From JBCDIQ01 sp039024295 (GTDB lineage: Bacteria > Bacteroidota > Bacteroidia > J057), in NCBI GenBank assembly GCA_039024295.1, contig JBCDIQ010000165.1, forward strand, positions 1 to 11,965: a stretch of 11,965 nt of DNA. Direction: 5' to 3'. Under the pieces are notes generated by a model. The model did not search any database and was not told where the DNA came from. It was given only the letters and a program-made list of their open reading frames with translations. Every line of letters starts with the position of its first letter. The stretch's first letter is position 1. Below are positions 1-6,796 of this stretch, in pieces. Both the position numbers and the translations under genes were made by a program.

Positions 1-1
1 C

Positions 2-628
2 GATTTTGTATTAAGGGGAGATACTTCTTTCTCGATTTTCACCGAAAGTATAGAAAAAAGTAAACCTCTCGTATTCGAATCCCTGGAGTTTGGGGCCAAT
101 AGCTACAAACTTGCAGGAGAGGTAAAGCCTAAGCTCGATTACATTGTGAAGTTTCTCCAAACGTACCCCATGTACAAAATTGTCATCGAAGGTCATACTG
201 ATTCCGATGGGGAAGAGGCATACAATGAAGACCTTTCGCTTCAGCGTGCACGCCAAATTCAGGCGTACATCACCAAAGAAGGTGATTTTAGCAGATCTCG
301 GGTAAAAGCAGTAGGGTACGGAGAGACACGCCCTTTGGTACCCAATGACTCAGAAGCAAATAAAGTCCGAAATCGTCGGGTAGAGTTCCGGCTGGAATAC
401 GATCCTTCTTACAAAGGAGATGCAATTCTTCCCATGAAAGAAGAACTTCACTTTGATGAAGAGTTCATGGATGAGGAGGACGACTATGATCCAACAGAAT
501 TATTGAAGGAGTATGACATGTTTGACGAAACAGATGACTATTGGGATGAGTTAGATGAAGACGACCTGGATGACCTTGAGCGCGAGCTTGAAAAAGATAT
601 GGATGAAATTTCCCTAGACGATGGTTAA
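2..628 (+). CDS. OmpA-family peptidoglycan-binding protein, C-terminal part (5' end outside window)
   Basis: The frame is open from base 2 with no stop, so the gene begins before the window; 208 residues are visible. A start at GTG 146 would cut the OmpA domain in half and is unlikely. The OmpA C-terminal domain covers about residues 25-132: a first strand FESLEF, then GHTD (64-67), LSLQRA (78-83) and the closing RNRRVEF (123-129). Proteins with this domain bind peptidoglycan diaminopimelate non-covalently and tie the outer membrane to the wall, so a periplasmic site is expected. In the family the Asp and Arg of these motifs contact the ligand, and both are present. After the domain comes an unusual tail of about 75 residues: 32 of the last 60 are Asp or Glu. 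The missing N-terminus could be a beta-barrel, a lipoprotein or TPR/WD-type repeats. The domain call is firm; the protein's overall role is open. Confidence 0.9.
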   Translation, partial: DFVLRGDTSFSIFTESIEKSKPLVFESLEFGANSYKLAGEVKPKLDYIVKFLQTYPMYKIVIEGHTDSDGEEAYNEDLSLQRARQIQAYITKEGDFSRSRVKAVGYGETRPLVPNDSEANKVRNRRVEFRLEYDPSYKGDAILPMKEELHFDEEFMDEEDDYDPTELLKEYDMFDETDDYWDELDEDDLDDLERELEKDMDEISLDDG

Positions 629-634
629 CTTGGC

Positions 635-652
635 ACAGTTTCTGTCTTTTTT
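635..652 (+). terminator. Weak candidate terminator after the OmpA-family gene
   Basis: A small inverted repeat ACAG-TTT-CTGT (635-645) is followed by CTTTTTT (646-652), seven bases after the stop codon. The layout fits an intrinsic terminator, but a 4-bp stem is short, so this is only a candidate. Confidence 0.25.
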
Positions 653-697
653 ATTACACACCTTAAATTATACAACCTACCAATTTCATAAGCCACC

Positions 698-709
698 GAA
701 ATCGATTTC
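698..709. promoter_or_regulatory. 12-bp perfect palindrome upstream of the HD-Pnk gene
   Basis: GAAATCGATTTC reads the same on both strands and ends 24 bases before the ATG at 734. It could be a site for a dimeric regulator. No TAnnTTTG promoter element is visible in this 105-bp gap, and a 12-bp palindrome can arise by chance. Confidence 0.2.
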
Positions 710-733
710 ACCCTCAGACCTGATCCATTAATT

Positions 734-1867
734 ATGTTATCCGTGTCGGACATCGTACTTCCCCTGCCACAGCTGTATATAGACGAATTAAAGGCAACGC
801 CCCAGAATCCCATGTTTCATGCAGAGGGGAATGTTTATAACCATACGGTAATGGTGCTTGAGCAATTCCTGACGCATGCAGATAAATTTGGGCTGGATGA
901 AGCAGAAAAGGAAGTTATGTACTGGGCCTGTGTGCTTCATGACATCGGCAAACCTGAGGTGACCCGAAAAGTCAATGGCCGCTGGAGTTCGAGGGGGCAT
1001 GAGCGTGCAGGGCTTCACATTGCCAGAAATATTTTACTCCAGCATCCAGAAATCAGTGCACATCAGCGAAAGCGGATCATGGATTTGGTAAAATGGCACC
1101 AGATTCCCTTGAGGTGGGGGCTTAAAGGCGAAGGCTTGTCAACTTATCAATGGCTGGCCACTTGGACAGATATTCGTCTCTTGGCCATTTTCTTCTATTT
1201 TGACATTCACGGCCGAATATGTGTTGATAAAGAAAAGGTGTGCGGATTGGCCAATGACCTCATCCATAACATCGTTCCCAAAATAGAGTCTTCAATCGGA
1301 ACATTCGAAGAAATTCAACAGGGCTACAACAACAGTTGCTACAGTAAAAAGGACGCCCTTTGGAATACCTTATGTAACAAAGAGTACCGCCTACTAGAGA
1401 AAATACTGAAAATTGACATGAAGGAGGTTCAGCCTCCTAACGGAGAATGTGTTATCACAATTGGTCCACCCAAAGCGGGAAAAACTGCCTATGTACAACA
1501 ACATTTTCCAGAGCACAAATACCTAAAAATGGAAGACTTTGGGGTGAATCTGGACCAGACACCCGAGGAGCCACTGGATGTGGTTACCGTTAAATACGCC
1601 CTTTCTTTCCATATGAACCGCCAGAATAAACTCGTTCTTGACGGAACAAACCTACTCGCTACAAACCGGGAAAAAATTGCTACATTTTTCCGTGAATCGG
1701 GATACGCAGTCAGGTATTGCATTTTTGAGCCTTCTCTGGATGCTATGTTCCAAGCAAATCTGACTTCGCCGAACCCACACACAGAAGCTCAACTAAAAGA
1801 GGCTTTTGAATTGTTAGATTTTCCTCACCCTTGGGAAGCACATCATTTGGAGATCATTGCTGCGTAA
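734..1867 (+). CDS. HD-Pnk: HD-domain phosphohydrolase fused to P-loop polynucleotide kinase-like domain
   Basis: The 377-residue protein has two modules. The N-terminal HD domain (about 20-185) shows the metal-binding pattern H37 (NHT), H69-D70 (LHDIGKP), H89 (RGHE), H122 (KWHQ) and D157 (FDIHG). The C-terminal P-loop module (about 238-377) has Walker A GPPKAGKT (244-251) and a DGTN motif (303-306) like that of T4 polynucleotide kinase. This order matches Runella slithyformis HD-Pnk, a DNA/RNA end-healing enzyme whose HD module acts on 2',3'-cyclic or 2'/3' phosphates and whose kinase phosphorylates 5'-OH ends. Assignment is by domain order and motifs. Oddity: the Pnk-type arginines I expected after D268 and in the lid (around 341-345) are not evident, so kinase activity is less sure than HD activity. 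It could also be a CCA-enzyme-like HD protein with an ATPase tail. ATG 734 gives an N-terminus of plausible length; no Shine-Dalgarno sequence precedes it. No ligase gene is adjacent. Confidence 0.82.
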   Translation: MLSVSDIVLPLPQLYIDELKATPQNPMFHAEGNVYNHTVMVLEQFLTHADKFGLDEAEKEVMYWACVLHDIGKPEVTRKVNGRWSSRGHERAGLHIARNILLQHPEISAHQRKRIMDLVKWHQIPLRWGLKGEGLSTYQWLATWTDIRLLAIFFYFDIHGRICVDKEKVCGLANDLIHNIVPKIESSIGTFEEIQQGYNNSCYSKKDALWNTLCNKEYRLLEKILKIDMKEVQPPNGECVITIGPPKAGKTAYVQQHFPEHKYLKMEDFGVNLDQTPEEPLDVVTVKYALSFHMNRQNKLVLDGTNLLATNREKIATFFRESGYAVRYCIFEPSLDAMFQANLTSPNPHTEAQLKEAFELLDFPHPWEAHHLEIIAA

Positions 1868-2340
1868 CCAAGTCGCAAAATAATAAATCCAAAAATTACT
1901 TTTTGATAGAGTGGCTAACATTGGCAAACTTAGCTTGGCTATTAAAACGAGCCTGAAGTTATGCGCACTCTTCTACCTATTACTCCGACACAAATTCTGA
2001 TTTGTCTGCCCGACCCCTTGTATATCAGGTACGGTCTAGGTGTAAGGTCTGGGTTCGCTAGATGGTTTACTACACTTTTGGCATCAGCCACTAAGGCTGA
2101 AGGTTTTGCCATAGGTTTTACTACTTTCTACTATCTATTAATCAAACCCTTTTCCTTACGATCCTGTGTAAAAACAGGAGCGGGCCACTGATAGGGCGGC
2201 CTGGCAACCTTATGGTTGCTATCTGAGATAATATGCTTACACGAGAGCTCTTCTTATGAAGGGCTCTCAGCATTTTGTCAGGGGGTGAAAACTGAACTTT
2301 TGGTTTCACAACTGTGGAAAAACTCCTGCACCTTTCCACC
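1868..2340. other. 473-bp gap without a convincing gene; cluster of stem-loops before the patatin gene
   Basis: The gap holds no ORF with recognisable protein features but several inverted repeats on the patatin-gene side. (a) TGGCA 2079-2083 / TGCCA 2107-2111 encloses TCAGCC 2084-2089 / GGCTGA 2095-2100, loop ACTAA. (b) TCCTGT 2162-2167 / ACAGGA 2174-2179. (c) An 8-bp stem, 2202-2209 / 2214-2221, loop TTAT, core GCAACC/GGTTGC. (d) An 11-bp stem, 2243-2253 / 2258-2268, left arm GAGAGCTCTTC, loop TTAT, one G-T pair. (e) GTGAAA 2285-2290 / TTTCAC 2304-2309. A GGCC 2183-2186 / 2198-2201 pairing is also possible. The last hairpin ends 31 bases before the patatin ATG. This could be a structured 5' leader, a small RNA or just a hairpin-rich spacer. 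I do not recognise any known RNA family, and no exact TAnnTTTG promoter was found. Confidence 0.4.
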
Positions 2341-3336
2341 ATGCAAAACGCAATTGTACTTCAAGGAGGCGGAGCTTTGGGAGCTTATGAGTTTGGGGTG
2401 TTAAAGCGCCTGTATGAGCTCCCAGACTTCGAGACAGATCTAATCGCAGGGGTTTCCATTGGCGCCATCAATGCCGCTGTGCTTGCTGGCAGTAAGTTTG
2501 ACAATCCCATTGAGGCGTTGGACCAATTATGGGAAATGCTTGCCATGAAACCCAGTCCGTTTATACCAGATGGAGCAGAACAGTTTGCTGCCTTGGGAGG
2601 CAACCCTGCATTTTTTGTTCCACGTCAGGATTACTGGAACTTTACCAACTGGACAAGCTATTATGACACCCGTCCACTTGCAGGCACTCTCTCACAAGTA
2701 ATCAATTATGACAAGCTAAACTCAGGCAACCCCCGGCTGATTTTGAGTGCCACCAACATCGAAAGTGGTGACATTGCCTACTTCGACACGAAGAACGATA
2801 CCTTAACAGAGGACCACATCATGGCAAGCGGGAGCCTGCCTCCAGGCTTCGGTCCTACCCACATTGCCGGCAATACCTACTGGGATGGAGGGTTGTTTAA
2901 TAATACGCCCCTTTCCCCGGTCATGGATGCCCTAAAAGATTTGCCCAGTGGGAAAAAACGAATCTTTGTCATCAACCTCTTTCCCAGCAAAGGGGAAGTC
3001 CCTCAAAATATGATGGACGTTTCAGATCGAATGGTGGAGCTGCTGTTTTCAGATAAGCTGGAGCTGGACACCCGCATGGCCAGGCATGTGAATGAATACA
3101 TCGAACTGGTGAAAGAGCTGGAGAAAGTCCTACCTAAAGATGCAGCAGGAAAAGCTATCCGTTCGCTTCCGGCATACAAACGGATCAAGCAATACACCTA
3201 CATCGACGAAATTGTGGTCATTGAGCATGATGAGCCGGAAAAGGTGTACGGAGCTTTCGATTTTTCTGAATCGAGCATCAACAAGCGCATTGAATTCGGC
3301 TATGCAGACGCTTCCCGCGCATTGGAGCAGCTATAA
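2341..3336 (+). CDS. Patatin-like phospholipase
   Basis: This 331-residue protein has the full patatin hydrolase signature: oxyanion-hole loop GGGALGAYEFG (9-19), nucleophile elbow GVSIG (37-41, Ser39) and catalytic Asp in WDGG (181-184, Asp182). Patatins use a Ser-Asp dyad to hydrolyse acyl chains from phospholipids or other lipid esters. The C-terminal part, with DFSESSINKRIEFGY (about 307-321), resembles the DUF3734 extension of bacterial cytosolic patatins. No signal peptide or membrane segment is seen, so it probably acts in the cytoplasm or at the inner membrane. The ATG at 2341 puts the glycine loop at the usual distance from the N-terminus; an in-frame GTG at 2314 would add nine residues and is less likely. 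The WG-repeat lipoprotein gene follows after 23 bp on the same strand. The family is sure; the substrate is unknown. Confidence 0.93.
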   Translation: MQNAIVLQGGGALGAYEFGVLKRLYELPDFETDLIAGVSIGAINAAVLAGSKFDNPIEALDQLWEMLAMKPSPFIPDGAEQFAALGGNPAFFVPRQDYWNFTNWTSYYDTRPLAGTLSQVINYDKLNSGNPRLILSATNIESGDIAYFDTKNDTLTEDHIMASGSLPPGFGPTHIAGNTYWDGGLFNNTPLSPVMDALKDLPSGKKRIFVINLFPSKGEVPQNMMDVSDRMVELLFSDKLELDTRMARHVNEYIELVKELEKVLPKDAAGKAIRSLPAYKRIKQYTYIDEIVVIEHDEPEKVYGAFDFSESSINKRIEFGYADASRALEQL

Positions 3337-3359
3337 GTGATTTTTAGTATGTTTGTGGC

Positions 3360-4604
3360 ATGGTCTTGTACACTAGGCTCATGCTTGGCTGGCTGCTGTT
3401 GCTTTCTGTCATCGGAATAAGCGGTTGCGACTCTATAGGCCTCTCACAGGAGGAGCGATACATGCCCGTAAAAGACGGTAACTATTACGGGTTCATCGAC
3501 AATAGTGGCAACATGGTGATCAGCCCACAATTTGCCTATGGAATCCAGTTCAGTGAAGGGCTGGCCGGGGTCAATGTGGGAGGTACGCCGGGCAGCCGGG
3601 ACATGCCTGAAGATGGCAAGTGGGGATTCATCAATGAGAATGGTCGCCTGGTCATTAACCCCCTTTATTATTCCCCTCCCAATACAGGAAGTGCGCCATA
3701 CGATCCTGAGAAGTTGCCACTCAGCATGCACATGGGATACCAGTTCAAAGATAGCCTGGCAGCTGTTTGGCTGGAAAACAGGTGGGTGTACATTGGCCAT
3801 ACGGGAGACACCCTCATTTCCTATGCCTATATCTTAAGCGATTCCAGCCGATATGACACCGTTAAAAAATACCCGATCCTATCGGCAAGAATCTTCAAAG
3901 AAGACCGAGCGGCTGTGTACACCCAGGATGGATGGGGCTACATCGACAAGGAAGGGCAATTGGTCATTCCTCCGAAGTATCTGTTTCCAATTGAGTTTAA
4001 CAATGGGTATGCCGTTCTCATGAACAAGGATCGGCAGTTTGTATGCATCGACCGGTATGGAAGGAGACATTTTTCTCAATACAAGATTGAGTCAAATTTT
4101 TCGGAGGGCATCGCGCCAATGCAAGAAACCTTTATTGGGGAAAAGCCAAGGGACTCCGACCAATACAAGGTGGGGCTGATGGATACGAGTGGCCTGGTAT
4201 TGATCCTGGCACAATTTGACAAAGTCGGCAGATTTGGCGCTGGCCTCTGCCCGGTACTGGTGGGGAGCGACAAGAAAAAACCTGCCCTGGATGACCGCAT
4301 AGAGACCCTGGAAACCGATGGTGGCAAGTGGGGCTATGTCGATAATTCAGGCGTTTATCGTATCAATCCCGTATTTGACGGCGCAAAGGGATTTCGGGAA
4401 GGGCTGGCTGCTGCCAAAAGGTCCAGCCGGTGGGGGTACATCAATACCAGTGGAAAATGGGTGGTTGACCCTCAGTTCAAATTTGCCGGATACTTCACAG
4501 GAGGAATCGCCCGGGTGAAGCTGAGCGAAGTCCATGACATTTACGACAACAAATATGCCTTTATCAATACCAATGGAGATATCATTTGGATAGATAAGGA
4601 GTAA
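3360..4604 (+). CDS. WG-repeat lipoprotein
   Basis: The 414-residue protein begins with a lipoprotein signal: Arg6, a hydrophobic stretch (about 9-20) and lipobox I-S-G-C with lipidation at Cys23. An ATG at 3381 would also keep a shorter signal. The rest is a chain of nine WG (KWG-like) repeats with cores YYGFIDNSG (42-50), KWGFINENG (87-95), RWVYIGHTG (141-149), GWGYIDKEG (191-199), QFVCIDRYG (226-234), KVGLMDTSG (270-278), KWGYVDNSG (323-331), RWGYINTSG (357-365) and KYAFINTNG (398-406). Each is followed by a strand of the type 'lvInPqF' and a 'F.eGlA.v' segment. WG repeats form beta-rich surfaces, probably for binding, with no known catalysis. The protein should be anchored to a membrane facing the periplasm or cell surface. 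It is probably co-transcribed with the patatin gene 23 bp upstream. Repeats 3, 5, 6 and 9 have lost the WG pair. Confidence 0.9.
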   Translation: MVLYTRLMLGWLLLLSVIGISGCDSIGLSQEERYMPVKDGNYYGFIDNSGNMVISPQFAYGIQFSEGLAGVNVGGTPGSRDMPEDGKWGFINENGRLVINPLYYSPPNTGSAPYDPEKLPLSMHMGYQFKDSLAAVWLENRWVYIGHTGDTLISYAYILSDSSRYDTVKKYPILSARIFKEDRAAVYTQDGWGYIDKEGQLVIPPKYLFPIEFNNGYAVLMNKDRQFVCIDRYGRRHFSQYKIESNFSEGIAPMQETFIGEKPRDSDQYKVGLMDTSGLVLILAQFDKVGRFGAGLCPVLVGSDKKKPALDDRIETLETDGGKWGYVDNSGVYRINPVFDGAKGFREGLAAAKRSSRWGYINTSGKWVVDPQFKFAGYFTGGIARVKLSEVHDIYDNKYAFINTNGDIIWIDKE

Positions 4605-4644
4605 CATCCGCAGCTAGAGGAGTAAAACGCCCTCGCTACGGATG
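4605..4644. repeat. REP-like 40-bp palindrome, copy 1
   Basis: CATCCG (4605-4610) pairs with CGGATG (4639-4644). Inside, AGC and GAGG pair with parts of CCCTCGCT, with mismatches at C4611/A4638 and around 4615-4618. It starts one base after the WG-lipoprotein stop codon, between converging genes, and could act as a bidirectional 3' end or mRNA stabiliser. There is no T-run on the + side, so it is not a classical intrinsic terminator. A better-paired copy lies at 6339-6378. Confidence 0.7.
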
Positions 4645-4704
4645 GGTGAACGTAGGTTCAAAGAAGGCAGCACCGACAAAATATACCGCTCTCCAGAGCT
4701 GCCC

Positions 4705-4772
4705 CCTATTACCTAACAGCTAATGCCCGATACCTACTCCTATCACCTAATAGCTAATGCCTAAAACCTATC
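4705..4772. repeat. Imperfect 34-bp tandem duplication
   Basis: Two adjacent 34-bp units, 4705-4738 and 4739-4772, share CCTAT-ACCTAA-AGCTAATGCC with a few substitutions. The second unit includes the stop codon (4768-4770) of the T9SS gene on the - strand. The second copy of the long repeat (near 6440-6475) has only one unit. Confidence 0.75.
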
Positions 4773-6249
4773 TCTTCACCACCTTCCCACTCCACATAGA
4801 ATCCCTTGCCTGGATGCGCAGCACATACTGCCCGGCAGCTAAATTTGAAGTGTTCATGCGCACGGTTTGCGCACCAGCGGCTGCCTGCTGAGCGGTTTCC
4901 TGGACCACGCGCCCTTGTAAGTCATACAGGCGAGCGGTATAGGTACCGGGCTGGTCTAAGGTAAAGCTAGCTTCAACCTGATTGGTAAAGGGGTTGGGGC
5001 TAACTTGGACCGTTAGGGAACCAACTTCATCCTGGACTGAAGTGGTGGCTACATGTGTACCGTCAGGGGAGAGGCGAGCGTAATAATTATAAATATCGAG
5101 CCCTTGGGGAATGACTTTTTCGTAAACAGCATTTAGAATATACGATCCATCCTGGAGCTGCAGAACATCTTTGGGATATTGGTTGGCTGAATCTGTGATG
5201 GCTATTTCCCACTGCATATCTCCTTCTGAGCTAAATTTAGCAACATGAATTGAGGATAAAGTTTCAGTGGGAGCTATGCCTTTAGCCCCTCCTATTACAA
5301 TACATCCTCCATCCGAAGTTGTCCGAAGTTTTAGCGGAACTACGTTCTGGTTTATCCCCTGGTCATCCAGGTACGTGTAGGACTTTTCCCATACCAACTC
5401 TCCCATATTTGTGAATTTCCAAACTTGAGAAGCTACTTTCTTATAATCATTTGGGTCATCGTCTTTGGAAAGCACATAAAAATGGCCGTCAGATGTTGTC
5501 GCAAGGTTAACAGCATGATCCTCCTTTCCTCCAAATAGATGTGTTCCCAATGTATCTCCTTGTTGGGTAGTGAATAATACCAAAAGACCGTCATCCATAC
5601 GATTGGTAGAAGCCAATATCACAAAGTTGCCATCGGAGAGTTCCTTTATATCCATCCCATGCAGAGAGGGTGAAGTAACACCATTCAAATTATTGTAGTG
5701 ATAAGTGTCGTAAGCTGCCAAATTACCTGTAGAGTCAAATCGAGTCAGTGAAATAGACGTGTAGCCGCTGCCCCATTTGTATGAGGAACCTGAAACCACT
5801 ACCCTGCCAAACTGGTCAATCACACTCTTACCACCAAAATTTCGAATAGTTGTATCTCCCAAGATAGATTGAAATACCAAGTCACCAGAAGCATTTATCC
5901 TCAGTGCTGAAACGTTATAGCTGCGGCTTCTCTGAAGTAGGGTGGTTTTGGTCCCCGTAACCAAATACCCTCCATCATTTAGTTTGAATGCGTCCTCCAA
6001 ACCCATGCTGGCATAGTTGGGCTTAATGTATTCCTGCAATACTTCGAATGTCGTGTCCATGACAACGTAGCCGATACCAAACCCCCGAACTTGCGTCACC
6101 ATTTCGATTTGCCCATCTACCTCTGTGAAGAAGCCAGCAGTTATATAGCTGCTAGAGGTGTCTTCAAATAGGATGACAGGCTTAGTTACCTGGGCAAATG
6201 CTGCGGTGCTCATCAGCAAGAGGATGATAACTATCTGTAAATATTTCAT
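4768..6249 (-). CDS. T9SS-secreted repeat protein with C-terminal sorting domain (paralogue B)
   Basis: The 493-residue protein starts with a Sec signal peptide, MKYLQIVIILLLMSTAAFA, probably cut before Q20. The ATG at 6249 fits this exactly; an upstream in-frame TTG (6273) adds eight residues that spoil the signal. The body has at least six repeats with a 'DG.y.v.g' core (DGGYLVTG, SDGNFVILA, SDGHFYVLS, SDGGCIVIGG, QDGSYILNA), typical of beta-propeller-like secreted proteins in Bacteroidota. The last ~75 residues form a type A T9SS sorting domain: VSPNPF, RLYDLQGRVV, LAAGQYVLRI, ending KVVKR. The protein should cross the outer membrane by T9SS and have this domain removed at the surface. It is paralogous to the next gene over its full length, but only the end is almost identical. 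The ligand or function of the body is unknown. Confidence 0.9.
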   Translation of the reverse strand: MKYLQIVIILLLMSTAAFAQVTKPVILFEDTSSSYITAGFFTEVDGQIEMVTQVRGFGIGYVVMDTTFEVLQEYIKPNYASMGLEDAFKLNDGGYLVTGTKTTLLQRSRSYNVSALRINASGDLVFQSILGDTTIRNFGGKSVIDQFGRVVVSGSSYKWGSGYTSISLTRFDSTGNLAAYDTYHYNNLNGVTSPSLHGMDIKELSDGNFVILASTNRMDDGLLVLFTTQQGDTLGTHLFGGKEDHAVNLATTSDGHFYVLSKDDDPNDYKKVASQVWKFTNMGELVWEKSYTYLDDQGINQNVVPLKLRTTSDGGCIVIGGAKGIAPTETLSSIHVAKFSSEGDMQWEIAITDSANQYPKDVLQLQDGSYILNAVYEKVIPQGLDIYNYYARLSPDGTHVATTSVQDEVGSLTVQVSPNPFTNQVEASFTLDQPGTYTARLYDLQGRVVQETAQQAAAGAQTVRMNTSNLAAGQYVLRIQARDSMWSGKVVKR

Positions 6250-6338
6250 TCCTAATGGTGTATAAAAGTTCAAAACCAGAGAAAAAGTGATCGTTTCTAC
6301 TCAATTTACATATCTCAAGGCATTCATAAAAATCTAAA

Positions 6339-6378
6339 CATCCGCAGCGAGGGGTATAAAACGCCCTCGCTACGGATG
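6339..6378. repeat. REP-like 40-bp palindrome, copy 2
   Basis: CATCCG (6339-6344) pairs with CGGATG (6373-6378). After one C/A mismatch (6345/6372), AGCGAGGG (6346-6353) pairs perfectly with CCCTCGCT (6364-6371), leaving loop GTATAAAACG. Read on the - strand, the hairpin lies 95 bp after the stop of paralogue A and is followed by TTTAGATTTTTATG, so it could end that transcript. Its loop and arms match copy 1 at 4605-4644. Confidence 0.78.
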
Positions 6379-6796
6379 ATGGGAACCTGGGTTCAAATAA
6401 GGCAACACCGAGCGACAAAACATATCGCTCTCCAGAGCTGCCCCCTATCACCTAATAGCTAATGCCTAAAACCTATCTCTTCACCACCTTCCCATTCCAC
6501 ATGGCGTTACCTGCCTGGATGCGCAGGACATACTGCCCGGCAGCTAAATTTGAAGTATTCATGCGCACCGTTTGCGCACCAGCGGCTGCCTGCTGAGCAG
6601 TTTCCTGTACTACCCGCCCTTGTAAGTCATATAGGCGAGCGGTATAGGTGCTGGGCTGATCTAGGGTAAAGCTGGCTTCAACCTGATTGGTAAAGGGGTT
6701 GGGGCTAACTAGGACCGTCAGGGAACCAACTTCTTCCTGTACCGAGGTGGTGGCCACATGGGTACCGTCGGGGGAGAGGCGGGCGTAATAGTTGTA
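6339..6796. repeat. Long direct repeat, copy 2 (3' end of T9SS gene plus its downstream flank)
   Basis: This is the counterpart of 4605-5090. It runs from the REP-like palindrome through about 95 bp of noncoding DNA and the final ~105 codons of paralogue A. Similarity drops sharply beyond the codons for the shared YNYYARL segment. Confidence 0.88.

Larger units (their letters stand above)
4605..5090. repeat. Long direct repeat, copy 1 (3' end of T9SS gene plus its downstream flank)
   Basis: This block aligns by eye with 6339-6796. It covers the last ~105 codons of the 4768-6249 gene and the whole downstream flank to the palindrome. Coding similarity is very high, with scattered changes that are mostly silent. 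The noncoding part is also clearly alike, for example CGCTCTCCAGAGCTGCC and AGCTAATGCCTAAAACC occur in both. Compared with copy 2, this copy has an extra 34-bp unit. Confidence 0.88.

Noticed and set aside
1961..2191. 76-codon + strand ORF in the gap before the patatin gene
   Set aside because: Composition is odd (many Thr, Leu, Phe), there is no motif or start signal, and it overlaps stem-loops in the same region. No support as a gene.
2314..2340. GTG start nine codons upstream for the patatin gene
   Set aside because: The ATG at 2341 directly precedes the conserved glycine-rich loop at normal spacing; the extension has no family character.
3444..3800. 118-codon - strand ORF inside the WG-repeat gene
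   Set aside because: Antisense shadow of the repeat-rich coding sequence, without independent features.
6250..6273. TTG start for T9SS paralogue B
   Set aside because: It would put eight extra residues before a perfect signal peptide that starts at ATG 6249.
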